Assembly (NCBI GenBank): GCA_035358815.1
Contig: DAOPQC010000002.1
Coordinates: forward strand, 187,306 to 251,305
Origin: Thermoanaerobaculales bacterium
GTDB lineage: Bacteria; Acidobacteriota; Thermoanaerobaculia; Thermoanaerobaculales; Sulfomarinibacteraceae
Length of the DNA stretch: 64,000 nucleotides
Direction of reading: 5' to 3'
Each line of letters begins with the position of its first letter. The first letter of the stretch is position 1. The notes under the pieces are model-generated. The model did not search any database. It had not been told where the DNA came from and saw only the letters and a list, made by a program, of their open reading frames with translations. The position numbers and the translations under genes are program-made. This document shows positions 49,794-59,700 of this stretch, in pieces.

Positions 49794-52700
49794 ATGGCCA
49801 CGCCCGCCACGCCCGCGCGATACGAGCCGAAGCACAAGGTCCGCTTCGTCACCGCGGCTTCGTTGTTCGACGGCCACGACGCGGCGATCAACATCATGCG
49901 CCGCATCCTGCAGGCGCACGGCGCCGAGGTTGTCCACCTCGGGCACAACCGATCGGTCGCCGACATCGTGGAGGCCGCCATCCAGGAGGACGCGCAGGCG
50001 ATCGCGGTTTCCTCCTACCAGGGCGGGCACCTCGAGTTCTTCAAGTACATGATCGACCTGCTCCGAGGGCGCGGCGCCGGCCACATCCTGGTCTTCGGCG
50101 GCGGCGGCGGCGTCATCGTGCCGCGCGAGATCGCCGAGCTCGAGGCCTACGGCGTCGCCAAGATCTTCTCGCCCGAGGACGGCCGCGCCATGGGCCTCGA
50201 CGGCATGATCGACCACATGATCAGGGCAGCGGACTTCGACCCGTCGAGCCTCGACCCGTCGTCCCCGCTCGGCGCCACCGCCGATCGCTGGCTCGCCGTG
50301 GCCCGCGCGATCACCCGCGCCGAGGAGGGCACCGAGCCCGAGCTGCCGGTCGTCGGGCGGGCCGCACCCGTGCTCGGCATCACCGGCACCGGCGGCGCCG
50401 GCAAATCCTCGGTCGTCGACGAGCTCGTGCTGCGCTTCCTCGCCGACTTCCCCGAGCTGACCATCGCCATCCTGTCGGTGGACCCGACCAAGCGCAAGAC
50501 CGGCGGCGCGCTGCTCGGCGACCGCATCCGTCTCAACTCGCTCGGCTCCGACCGGGTCTTCATGCGGTCGCTCGCCACCCGGCAGGCCCACCGTGCGCTG
50601 TCGGCCAACATCGAGCAGTCGATCGCGCTCTGCCGCGCCGCCGGCTTCGATCTGGTGCTGGTGGAGTCCTCCGGCATCGGGCAGGCCGACTCGGAGATCG
50701 TCGACGTCGCCGACCTCTCGCTCTACGTCATGACCCCCGAGTACGGCGCCGCGATGCAGCTCGAGAAGATCGACATGCTCGACTTCGCCGACTTCGTGGC
50801 CATCAACAAGTTCGACCGGCCGAAGGCGCTCGACGCGCTGCGCGACGTGCGCAAGCAGTACCGCCGCAGCCGCGGGCTGTTCGCGGGGCCGGCCGACGAC
50901 GAGCTGCCGGTGTACGCGACCATCGCCAGCCAGTTCCACGACCGCGGCGTCAACAGCCTCTACCAGGGCATCGTGCGGCGCCTGCAGCAGGACCACGGCG
51001 CGCCGTGGACCCTCGAGGGCACCTCGGCGGTGCCGGTCGGGGCGCCGGAGCGGCATCCCACGATCCCCGGTGACCGCGTCGGCTACCTGCGGTCGATCGC
51101 CCGCACGGTGCGCGGCTACAAGGAGTGGGCCGAGGAGCAGGTCGGGGTCGCCAACCGGCTCTACCAGCTGGTCGGAGCGCGTGCCATCCTGTGCGCCCGC
51201 AACGGGGACGGCTCGCCCGAGGACCTGTGGAGGCTGTTCGAGGAGATCACCGGCTCAGAGGCGGCCGCCGAGCCGCAGCTCGCCGATCTCGACGCCGAGA
51301 TCCGGCGCATCGCCCACCGGCTCGAGAACGACTCGCGTGAGCTGCTCGCGGCCTGGCCGAAGATCCAGCGCGACTACGCCAGCGACGAGTTCTCCTACAC
51401 CGTGCGCGGCCGCGAGATCCACGTGCCCCTCACCTCGACCTCGCTCGCGGGCACCAGGATCCCCAAGGTGCAGCTGCCACGCTGCGCGACCTGGCCCGGC
51501 ATCCTGCGCTACCTGTTCCTGGAGAACGTTCCCGGGGCCTTCCCCTACACCGCCGGTGTGTTCCCTCTCAAGCGCACTCAGGAGCTGCCGACGCGGATGT
51601 TCGCCGGCGAGGGCGGTCCGGAGCGCACTAACGAGCGCTTCCACCTGCTCGCCCAGGGCCAGGAGGCGACGCGGCTGTCGACCGCCTTCGACTCCGTGAC
51701 CCTGTACGGCGAGGACCCGGCCGAGCGGCCGGACATCTGGGGCAAGGTCGGCGAGTCCGGGGTCTCGATCTGCACCGTCGAGGACGTCGAGCGGCTGTAC
51801 GCGGGCTTCGACCTTTGCGACCCCACAACCTCGGTGTCGATGACCATCAACGGCCCGGCGCCGATGATGCTGGCGATGTTCTTCAACGCGGCCGCGCGCC
51901 AGCAGGCGCGCAAGCGGCTGATCGCATCCAAGCGGCTGAAGGCGAAGCGGGCCGAGGCCTTCGAGCCGGTTGCCGGCGGCAAGAGCTGGGAGGCGCTCGA
52001 GCCGCTGCTCGAGCCGGGCGAGTGGGATGCGGTCCTCCGCGAGACCATGCAGGCCATCCGCGGCACCGTGCAGGCCGACATCCTCAAGGAGGACCAGGCC
52101 CAGAACACCTGCATCTTCTCGACCGAGTTCGCGCTGCGGATGATGGGCGACATCCAGCGCCTGTTCTGCGACTGGCAGGTGCGCAACTTCTACTCGGTGT
52201 CGATCTCCGGCTACCACATCGCCGAGGCCGGCGCCAACCCGATCACCCAGCTCGCCTTCACCCTGGCCAACGGCTTCACCTACGTCGAGACCTACCTCGC
52301 CCGGGGCATGGACATCGACGACTTCGCCCCCAACCTGAGCTTCTTCTTCTCCAACGGCATGGACCCCGAGTACACCGTGATCGGCAGGGTCGCGCGGCGG
52401 ATCTGGTCGACGGCGATCCGCAACCGCTACGGCGGCAATGAGCGCTCCCAGAAGCTCAAGTACCACATCCAGACCTCGGGCCGCTCGCTGCACGCGATGG
52501 AGATCGCGTTCAACGACATCCGGACCACGCTGCAGGGCCTGCTCGCCATGGCCGACAACTGCAACTCGCTGCACACCAACGCCTACGACGAGGCGATCAC
52601 CACCCCGACCCCGGAGTCGGTGCGGCGCGCGGTGGCGATCCAGCTCATCAACGCCCTCGAGTTCGGCCTGCTCAAGAACGAGAACCCGCTCCAGGGCTCG

Positions 52701-53156
52701 CAGTTCGTCGAGTGGCTGACCGACGTCGTCGAGGAGGCGGTGCTCGACGAGTTCGAGCGGCTTTCGGAGCGCGGCGACGTGCTCGGCGCGATGGAGAGCA
52801 TGTATCAGCGAGGCAAGATCCAGGAGGAGAGCCTCCACTACGAACGGCTCAAGCACACCGGCGAGCACCCGATCGTCGGCGTCAACACCTTCATCGATCC
52901 GAACGCAGCGATCGGCGGCGAGATCCCGCTCACCCGCGCCACTCCCGAGGAGAAGAACGCCCGCCTCGCCCACCTCCGCGACTTCCAGGAGCGGCACCGG
53001 GAGCGGGCGCCGGAGGCCCTCGCCCGCCTGCAGCGCGTGGCACGTGACGGCGGCAACATCTTCGAGGAGCTGCTCGCCACCGTCCGCACCTGCTCCCTCG
53101 GCCAGATCTCGAACGCGCTCTACGAGGTCGGCGGCCAGTACCGGCGCAACATGTAG
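49794..53156 (+). CDS. icmF: Fused isobutyryl-CoA mutase (IcmF), B12-dependent
   Basis: 1120 residues in the IcmF order: B12-binding domain (DGHDAAINIMRRILQ, axial His28; SYQGGHLEFFKYM), MeaB-like G-protein chaperone (GTGGAGKS 198-205; SVDPTKRKTGGALLGDRIR) and the mutase TIM barrel (about 500-1120). The residues that separate isobutyryl-CoA from methylmalonyl-CoA mutases read Phe590 (TAGVFPLKR) and Gln770 (DQAQNTCIF), the isobutyryl-CoA type. It interconverts isobutyryl-CoA and n-butyryl-CoA in branched-chain acid metabolism in the cytoplasm. AGGGAGG precedes the ATG. No acyl-CoA genes adjoin it, so it appears to stand alone. Confidence 0.95.
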   Translation: MATPATPARYEPKHKVRFVTAASLFDGHDAAINIMRRILQAHGAEVVHLGHNRSVADIVEAAIQEDAQAIAVSSYQGGHLEFFKYMIDLLRGRGAGHILVFGGGGGVIVPREIAELEAYGVAKIFSPEDGRAMGLDGMIDHMIRAADFDPSSLDPSSPLGATADRWLAVARAITRAEEGTEPELPVVGRAAPVLGITGTGGAGKSSVVDELVLRFLADFPELTIAILSVDPTKRKTGGALLGDRIRLNSLGSDRVFMRSLATRQAHRALSANIEQSIALCRAAGFDLVLVESSGIGQADSEIVDVADLSLYVMTPEYGAAMQLEKIDMLDFADFVAINKFDRPKALDALRDVRKQYRRSRGLFAGPADDELPVYATIASQFHDRGVNSLYQGIVRRLQQDHGAPWTLEGTSAVPVGAPERHPTIPGDRVGYLRSIARTVRGYKEWAEEQVGVANRLYQLVGARAILCARNGDGSPEDLWRLFEEITGSEAAAEPQLADLDAEIRRIAHRLENDSRELLAAWPKIQRDYASDEFSYTVRGREIHVPLTSTSLAGTRIPKVQLPRCATWPGILRYLFLENVPGAFPYTAGVFPLKRTQELPTRMFAGEGGPERTNERFHLLAQGQEATRLSTAFDSVTLYGEDPAERPDIWGKVGESGVSICTVEDVERLYAGFDLCDPTTSVSMTINGPAPMMLAMFFNAAARQQARKRLIASKRLKAKRAEAFEPVAGGKSWEALEPLLEPGEWDAVLRETMQAIRGTVQADILKEDQAQNTCIFSTEFALRMMGDIQRLFCDWQVRNFYSVSISGYHIAEAGANPITQLAFTLANGFTYVETYLARGMDIDDFAPNLSFFFSNGMDPEYTVIGRVARRIWSTAIRNRYGGNERSQKLKYHIQTSGRSLHAMEIAFNDIRTTLQGLLAMADNCNSLHTNAYDEAITTPTPESVRRAVAIQLINALEFGLLKNENPLQGSQFVEWLTDVVEEAVLDEFERLSERGDVLGAMESMYQRGKIQEESLHYERLKHTGEHPIVGVNTFIDPNAAIGGEIPLTRATPEEKNARLAHLRDFQERHRERAPEALARLQRVARDGGNIFEELLATVRTCSLGQISNALYEVGGQYRRNM

Positions 53157-53180
53157 TCCGATCCGCTGGCGCGAATCGGA
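53157..53180 (+). terminator. Possible icmF terminator hairpin
   Basis: Directly after the stop codon, TCCGATCCGC-TGGC-GCGAATCGGA forms a 10-position stem with one mismatch. There is no T tract. Confidence 0.35.
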
Positions 53181-53271
53181 TCTGGAGATCGGCAGTGAGA
53201 ACCCTTCTCCCGCTGAAACAGTAGGCCCCTCGGCCAGGCGTCGGAGCAGTCGACGGTTGGCTCCCGCTCGG

Positions 53272-53285
53272 GTGACAGCAGTCAC
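53272..53285 (+). promoter_or_regulatory. CRP/FNR-type operator upstream of the 53322 gene (class II geometry)
   Basis: GTGAC-AGCA-GTCAC lies within an 8-bp perfect inverted repeat (53269-53288). A TACAGT -10-like hexamer at 53308-53313 predicts a start near 53320, putting the palindrome centre (53278.5) at -41.5. The gene ATG is at 53322 with no Shine-Dalgarno sequence, implying a leaderless mRNA. A terminator role for the hairpin is possible but it has no T tract. Confidence 0.5.
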
Positions 53286-53321
53286 CCGCCCGGCGCCGGC
53301 CGGGCGATACAGTCGAACCTG

Positions 53322-54800
53322 ATGCTGCGCTCGACTTCGTGGCCGTGGCGGGTCGCCTGGGCGCTTGCCGTGGCCGCCGGCGCGGCGGGGCCGGCGCTCG
53401 CCACCGACTACCAGGTCGGCGAGGGGCCGGGCATGCTGGCCGCGATCGGCGACGTGCCCTGGGAGAGCCTCTCACCCGGCGACCGGGTGCTGATCCACTG
53501 GCGGGCCGAGCCCTACCGCGAGAAGTGGGTGCTCTGCCGCCGCGGCACCGAGCAGGCGCCGATCGTCGTCTCGGGAGTGCCGGGGCCGGGCGGCGAGCTG
53601 CCGGTCATCGACGGCCGGGACGCCGTCACCCGCCTCGAGCTCGACTACTGGAACGAGGCGCGCGGGGTGCTCAAGATCGGCGGCGCCAGCGTCCCGCCCG
53701 ACACCCTGCCCGGCTTCATCGTCGTCGAGAAGCTCGACATCCGCTCCGGCCGGCCGCCCTTCACGTTCACCAATGACTCGGGGGACATCGAGACCTACGC
53801 CAACAACGCCGCCGCAATCTACGTCGAGAAGGCCGAGCACCTCGTCATCCGCAGCTGCGTGCTGCGCGACTCCGGCAACGGCCTTTTCGTCGGCGCCTTC
53901 GACGGCGCCACCCAGGACATCCTGGTCGAGCGCAACTGGATCTACGGCAACGGCATCGAGGGCAGCTACTACGAGCACAACACCTACACCGCGGCAATCC
54001 ACATCACCTACCAGCTCAACCGCATGGGCCGGCTGCGCGACGGCTGCGGCGGCAACAACCTCAAGGACCGCTCGGCCGGCCTGGTCGTGCGCTACAACTG
54101 GATCGAGGACGGCAACCGGCAGCTCGACCTGGTCGACGCCGAGGACAGCCCGGTGCTGGTCAACCACCCCGACTACCGGCGAACCTTCGTCTACGGCAAT
54201 GTCCTTGTCGAGTCCGACGGAGAGGGCAACAGCCAGGTCGTGCACTACGGCGGCGACAGCGGCACCGTGAGCGACTACCGCAAGGGCACTCTCCACTTCT
54301 TCCACAACACCGTGGTCTCGACGCGCGCCGAGAACACCACCCTGATGCGGCTGTCGACCAACGACGAGCACGCCGACGTGCGCGACAACGTCGTCTACAC
54401 CACGGCCAGCGGGCCGCACCTCGCCCTGCTCGACAGCTCCGGGGTTCTCGAGCTGCGCGACAGCTGGCTGCGGGCGGGATGGGTGGTCAGCCACGGCACC
54501 TTCGACGGCAGCTTCGTCGACAACGGCGGCAACCTCGCGGGCGACGACCCGGGCTTCACCGACCTCCCATTGCAGGACTTCTCCCCTGCCCCGGCCAGCC
54601 CGCTGGTCGACGCCGGCGGCGACCTTCACCCGGAGGCCCTTCCCGACCACCTGCCGGCGTGGCAGTACGTTCGCCACCAGTCAGCCGCGCCCCGCCCCGA
54701 CGACGGCGCCCGCGACCTGGGCGCCTTCGAGGCCGGGCTGCTGTTCGCCGACGGCTTCGAGACCGGCGACACCGACCAGTGGTCGGCGACGGTGCCGTAG
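53322..54800 (+). CDS. Secreted right-handed beta-helix protein with C-terminal DGFETG tail
   Basis: 492 residues. A signal peptide (VAWALAVAAGAAGPALAT) precedes a parallel beta-helix: HLVIRSCVLRDSGNGLFVGAF, ILVERNWIYGNG, VVRYNWIEDGN, TFVYGNVLVES and LHFFHNTVVST. It is similar in outline to polysaccharide lyases, but no catalytic residues can be assigned. The end, LFADGFETGDTDQWSATVP, matches the tail of two other secreted proteins here. There is no ribosome-binding site before ATG 53322. A possible promoter with a CRP/FNR-type site ends just upstream. Confidence 0.87.
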   Translation: MLRSTSWPWRVAWALAVAAGAAGPALATDYQVGEGPGMLAAIGDVPWESLSPGDRVLIHWRAEPYREKWVLCRRGTEQAPIVVSGVPGPGGELPVIDGRDAVTRLELDYWNEARGVLKIGGASVPPDTLPGFIVVEKLDIRSGRPPFTFTNDSGDIETYANNAAAIYVEKAEHLVIRSCVLRDSGNGLFVGAFDGATQDILVERNWIYGNGIEGSYYEHNTYTAAIHITYQLNRMGRLRDGCGGNNLKDRSAGLVVRYNWIEDGNRQLDLVDAEDSPVLVNHPDYRRTFVYGNVLVESDGEGNSQVVHYGGDSGTVSDYRKGTLHFFHNTVVSTRAENTTLMRLSTNDEHADVRDNVVYTTASGPHLALLDSSGVLELRDSWLRAGWVVSHGTFDGSFVDNGGNLAGDDPGFTDLPLQDFSPAPASPLVDAGGDLHPEALPDHLPAWQYVRHQSAAPRPDDGARDLGAFEAGLLFADGFETGDTDQWSATVP

Positions 54801-54876
54801 GCGGTTCAGTTTTTCTTGGAGTCGGGCATACTGGGGGAACCGTTCACCGGCCCGCGTGGCCCTGGGGGTCACTGCC

Positions 54877-55329
54877 ATGGATCCGATGACCATCGAGGAG
54901 GTCCTCGACTTCGCGATCGCGGCCGAGGTCGAGGCGGCCACGACTTACCGGGACCTCGCCGGTCGCGTGGACGGCCCGGGCCTGCGTGAGCTCCTGCTGC
55001 TGATCGCGGGCGAGGAGGACGCCCACCGCGAGGCCCTCGATGGGGTGCGCGAGGGGGACCTGTCGCTGTTCGCGAAGGGGTCGCCGACAGTCCAGCTCTC
55101 CGCCCCACTGGCGGTGCCGGCCCTGACCCCTGACGCGACCCCGGCTCAGGTCCTGCTCGCCGCCATCGACGCCGAGCGCCGTGCCTACACGGTGTACCGG
55201 GATCTCGCAGCGGCCGCCGACGACCTGGGGATCACCACCCTGCTCGAGGCGCTGGCGGTCGAGGAGACGAGGCACTGGCAGAAGCTCGAGCAGGCGTACG
55301 ACGCCTTGATCGCAGGCGGCCGCCGGTGA
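54877..55329 (+). CDS. Ferritin-like/rubrerythrin-type di-iron protein
   Basis: 150 residues. Two helical repeats each carry a Glu and an ExxH-like pair: FAIAAEVEAATTYRDLA with IAGEEDAHREAL, and AAIDAERRAYTVYRDLA with ALAVEETRHWQKLE, giving a complete di-iron ligand set. It lacks the C-terminal rubredoxin domain of true rubrerythrin. I chose ATG 54877 over an upstream GTG because the family begins there; a weak GGGGG lies 9 nt before. It is probably a cytoplasmic iron or peroxide protein. It overlaps the next gene by 4 bp (GTGA), so the two are cotranslated. Confidence 0.88.
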   Translation: MDPMTIEEVLDFAIAAEVEAATTYRDLAGRVDGPGLRELLLLIAGEEDAHREALDGVREGDLSLFAKGSPTVQLSAPLAVPALTPDATPAQVLLAAIDAERRAYTVYRDLAAAADDLGITTLLEALAVEETRHWQKLEQAYDALIAGGRR

Positions 55330-56597
55330 GGGTCCTGGTCGTCGCCGGCAACACCGAGCGGATCAACCTGCCGACGCTGCCGCTGGGCGCAGCACTGGTT
55401 GCCGCCGCGGCTGCGGCGCACGGCCACGACGTGGCCTTCCTCGACCTCATGGGCGAGGCGGATCCGGAGCTCGCACTCCGCCGCGAGATCGGTGTCACGC
55501 GGCCGGATGCGATCGGCGTTTCGGTTCGCAACATCGACGATCAGGAGATGGCGCGGCCTGCCTTCTTGCTCGACAAGGTGCGGCCGCTGATCGCGGCCTG
55601 CAGGTCGGCCTCGGCGGCACCAGTCATCCTCGGTGGCGCCGGCTTCACGCTGTTCCCCGAGGCGGTGCTTCGCTACCTCGACGCCGACCTCGGAGTCTGC
55701 GGCGAGGGTGAGGAGGCCTTCCCGGCGCTGCTCGACCGTCTCGAGATCGGCAGCGACGCCTGGGACCTGCCGGGCGTGTTCGGCCCCGGACATCGGCCGG
55801 CGGAGCGCCGGGCCGCGGTGGCAGATCTCGACACCTTGCCCGAGCCGGGCCCTCGGCTGTGGGCGAGCGCCGACGTCGCGCGGCCCGATGTCTGGGTACC
55901 GGTGCAGACCCGCCGCGGCTGCCCCTTCCGCTGCAGCTACTGCTCGACCCCCCTCATCGAGGGCTGCCACCTGCGCTGCCGGTCTCCGCAGCTGGTCGCC
56001 GAACAGCTCGCCAGAATGGCGGCTGCCGGAGTGCAGCGAGTTCAGTTTGTCGACAACGTCTTCAACATCCCCCGCGACCACGTCCTCGCGCTCTGCCGCC
56101 GCATCAGCGCGCTCGACGCCGGTGTCGAGTGGCAGTGCATCGTCTACCCGAGCCGGCTCGACGAGGAGCTGGTGAGCGCCATGGCCGAAGCCGGCTGCCG
56201 GGCCGTCAGCCTCGGCTTCGAGTCCGGGGACGACCGCATGCTGCGTGCGTACCGCAAGCACTTCAACGCTGCCGAGGTGAGGCGCGTCTCGGAGCTCCTC
56301 GCCGGCCACGGCATCGGCCGCTTCGGCTTCCTGCTGCTCGGCGGCCCGGGCGAGACCCGAGCCAGCGTCACGGCCTCGCTCGACTTCGCCCAGTCGCTCG
56401 GGCTCGACCTGCTCAGGGTGACGGTCGGGGTGCGGATCTACCCCGGCACCGAGCTCGCCGACGCGGCACAGGCCGAGCATGTCATCGCGAGGGATGACGA
56501 CCTGCTGCGCCCGCGCTTCTACATGACGCCGGACCTCGAGGCGTGGATCCACGACGAGCTCGCACAAAGGGGCATCGGGGCGGGACCCAGGATCTAG
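55326..56597 (+). CDS. B12-binding radical SAM protein
   Basis: 423 residues, starting GTG at 55326. The N-terminal cobalamin-binding-like domain (PLGAALVAAAAAAHGHDVAFLDLM, GVCGEGEEAFPALL) is followed by a radical SAM core with RRGCPFRCSYCSTPLIEG (CxxxCxxC). HemN/Elp3-like elements follow: SLGFESGDDRMLRAYRK and FLLLGGPGETRAS. It belongs to the large family that includes methyltransferases and hopanoid- or lipid-modifying enzymes. The axial DxHxxG is not obvious, so cobalamin may bind base-off without a His. The reaction is unknown. Coupling to a ferritin-like protein is unusual. Confidence 0.88.
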   Translation: MRVLVVAGNTERINLPTLPLGAALVAAAAAAHGHDVAFLDLMGEADPELALRREIGVTRPDAIGVSVRNIDDQEMARPAFLLDKVRPLIAACRSASAAPVILGGAGFTLFPEAVLRYLDADLGVCGEGEEAFPALLDRLEIGSDAWDLPGVFGPGHRPAERRAAVADLDTLPEPGPRLWASADVARPDVWVPVQTRRGCPFRCSYCSTPLIEGCHLRCRSPQLVAEQLARMAAAGVQRVQFVDNVFNIPRDHVLALCRRISALDAGVEWQCIVYPSRLDEELVSAMAEAGCRAVSLGFESGDDRMLRAYRKHFNAAEVRRVSELLAGHGIGRFGFLLLGGPGETRASVTASLDFAQSLGLDLLRVTVGVRIYPGTELADAAQAEHVIARDDDLLRPRFYMTPDLEAWIHDELAQRGIGAGPRI

Positions 56598-56690
56598 GAT
56601 CTAGGATCTAGGATCCAGGGCAACACGTCCATCCACCCGTGCCCGTCTCCGATTCCGCTTCCGTTCCCGTCCCCGTTCCCGTTCCCGAAT
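56590..56690. repeat. GATCTAGG tract followed by CCCGTT hexamer tract
   Basis: AGGATCTAGGATCTAGGATC (56590-56614) is a tandem 8-bp repeat that begins inside the radical SAM gene's last codons. From 56640 to 56690 comes a CCGATT/CCGCTT/CCGTTC/CCGTCC/CCGTTC hexamer tract. Both types recur in other gaps of the window. Confidence 0.7.
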
Positions 56691-56701
56691 TGGGAAAGGA
56701 A

Positions 56702-56725
56702 ACCGCCCCGGTTTCCCGGGGCGGT
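56702..56725 (-). terminator. Intrinsic terminator of the 56781-60137 gene
   Basis: ACCGCCCCGG-TTTC-CCGGGGCGGT is a perfect 10-bp stem 56 bp beyond the stop codon. On the minus strand it is followed by TTCCTTTCCC. Confidence 0.7.
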
Positions 56726-56780
56726 CTCGGTTGCGGCGTGGGTCGGGGCTATCCCCCAGATCCTATCCCCTGGATCCTCC

Positions 56781-59700
56781 TCAGGGCACGGTCGTCGACC
56801 AACCGCTGGTGTCGCCGGACTCGAAGCCGTCCGCGAACGGCATCAGGCTCAAGGTCGTGAACGAGTACACCGTCGAGGCGGCGCCGGGCCCGCACAGGTT
56901 CTCCGACCTCACCCGCCAGTGGTAGGTGGTGCCCTCGTCGAGATCGGTCGTCGGCGTGTAGGTCGTCCCGGCAAGGCCGGTCACGGCGACCGCCGGGCTG
57001 CCGAACGCCGGGTCGTCGTCGGCCTCCAGCGCGTAGCTCGAGGCGCCCGCCGCCGCGGTCCACTGGAAGACCGGCCGCAGCGGCTGGTCGATCGCTCCGT
57101 TGGCCGGCGCGGTCAGGGCCGGCGGCGCGGCCGGCACGACCACGTTGAGCGTGACCCCGGTCGAGTGGCCTGCGCTGCCGTCGGCGGCGCCGCTGATGGT
57201 GATGCCGTAGCTGCCGCCGGCGACGCCACCGGTGTTGCCGATGGTCAGCAGGCTCGAGCCAGGGGGCGTCACCGGATTCGGGGAGAAGCCGGCCGTCGTG
57301 CCGGCCGGGTTGCCGCTCGCCGCGAGAGTGACCGGGTTCGAGAAACCGCTGTATGCGCCGACGTTGACGGTGTAGTCGGCACTGTCACCGGCGCAGATCG
57401 TGGAGCTGCCGGGCGTCGTGCCGAGGTAGAAGTCCGGGAACGCCGGCACGCACGACTGGACGACCACGTCGTCGACGTACCAGCCCTCGCGGCTCACCGA
57501 CACGTCGGTGCCCAGGCGGAAGCGGAAGCGGACCGTCTGGCCGGCGTAGGCATCGAGGTCGACCACCGAGCGCAGCCAGTCCTGCGGGTCGCCGCACCAG
57601 CCCTCGAGGCCACCCAGCCCGGACACCGGACCGTCGTAGGGATCGGTCTGCATCACGGTCGTCGGCAGGTAGGTCCAGGTGGCGCCATTGTCGGTGGAGA
57701 TCTCGAGGATACCGCCGTCGTAGCAGCCGCCGCCGGAAGGCTCCATCGACTGCCAGTTCCAGAACTGCATGGTCACCGGGATCTCGGTGGGAAGCACCAG
57801 CTCGGGCGAAACCAGCCGCTGATCCGTGGTGGTTCCGACGCCGTCGGCGTGGTACGCGAAGGCGCCGCCGTGCACCCGCGCCCCGGACAGGGTCCAGGTG
57901 TCGCCGGTGCCGCTGTGGGTCCATCCCGGCGCGCCGGGCTCCTCGAAGTCCTCGGTGAAGGTGACCAGCGGAATCGTGCCGATCCCGCAGTCGCCGGGCA
58001 GCGCCTCGGTGGTGAACGAGAAGACCAGCGAGGTCGGCCCGGCGCCGCAGACGTTGAGCGCGGTGACCCGCCAGTAGTAGGTGGTGTTGGACGCCAGATC
58101 GCTGCTCGGGGTGAATGTGGTCTCGGTGATTCCGGGCTCGACGAGGGCCGGGCTGCCGAACGCCGGGTCGTCGTCAACCTCGAGGGTGTAGCTGGACCCC
58201 TGGGTGGCCGCCGACCACGCGAAGGCAGGCCGCAGCGCCTGGTTGAGGGCGCCGTTGGCCGGGGCGACGAGGTCGACCGCGCCCGCGGGGGCGTTGAACA
58301 CGCCGAGGGTGATGCTGGCGTCGTGGACGACGCCGCCCGGGCTCGAGGTCCCGGTCACCGTGATCTCGTAGCTGCCGGCCGCGACGCCGCCGGTGCCGCT
58401 CAGGGTCAGGTCGCTCGACCCGGGCGGCGTGACCGGGTTCGGGACGAAGCCGGCGGCGAGGCCGGGCGGCAGGGTTCCGGTGGCGAGCGTCACCGGCTCG
58501 GAGAAGCCGGAGAACTGCGGCACGTCGATGGTGACGACCGCGCTGTCGGGTGCACACACCGCCAGCGACGTCTCCTGCGGCAGGAGCAGGAAGTCGGTGC
58601 TGATCGGCAGCAGGTCCGCGAACACGTCGGGGTCGTTGTGTCCGCTCTGGACGTAGCGATCGTCCGACCACTGCGCGACCGCGTGGGTCCCGGTCTGGAG
58701 GTGGGTGTCGTAGTCGCCGTGGTAGCAGGTGGCCAGGTTGGGATCGAGGTAGACCGGCGAGGCCACGTCGGACACCGGCTCGTCCGGCTCCCAGGTGATG
58801 CCGCCGTCGAACGAGAAGCGCTGGTAGTACTTGAACAGGGTGTTGTTGGCGTCCTCGCGGCGGTCGTACCAGGTGGTGGAGACGATGTTGCCGGCGCCGA
58901 CCGAGAGGGTCGGGAAGAACTGGTCGCGGGTGGTCGCGTCGGTGTTGAGCCGCACCTCGGGGCCCCAGGTCGCCCCGCTGTCGGTCGAGCGGCGGTAGAA
59001 GGCGTCGATCACGTCGCCGGTGTTGTAGCCGTCCGGGTCATAGCTGTAGACCGCGTGGAGCACGCCGTCCGGCCCGACCGCGATCTGTGGCGACGGCAGG
59101 TAGCGGATTCCGCCCTTCAGCGCGTAGCGACCGCAGCTGCCGGTCCCCGATGCATCCCTCGGCGTGGTCTTGCCGGCGGCCGGCGAGGTCGCCATGGTGT
59201 AGCTGACGCCGCCGTTCGCGGAGCGCGTGATGTCGATGGTGAGCGACGGCGATTCCACCCCGCGCGCCCACGACACGAAGACGTCGCCGTTGGGCGCGAT
59301 CACCGGCCACGCTCCCTGGGGCGTGGTGCCGGTGCTGATGGTGACTGGCGACGACCACGTCGTGCCGTTGTCGGAGTAGGTGGAGCGAATCACCTGGCCG
59401 GCGCCGAAGTCGGTCCATACACAGTACAGCCGGCCGTAGTAGGGGCTCGCCGGGTTGTTGTCGACCGCGATCAGCTCCTTGTCGTCAGACCAGCCCCCGT
59501 TGGAGATCACTCCCAGGAAGGAGAAGGTTGTGCAGTCGTCGGTCGAACGGTAGATGCCCAGACCGCTGGTGTGGAGAGTGGCGAAGTAGAAGTGGCCGTC
59601 GCTCTTGCGCCAGACCAGGCTCGGGTCACCGAAACTGTTGGCATCCAGCCCGCCGCGGTCGGTGAAGGTCGCGCCGCCGTCAACGGAACGGGAGAAGCCG

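Noticed and set aside
53269..53288. Rho-independent terminator of icmF
   Set aside because: The stem is good, but there is no T tract and the position fits an operator for the 53322 gene better. This is not fully excluded.
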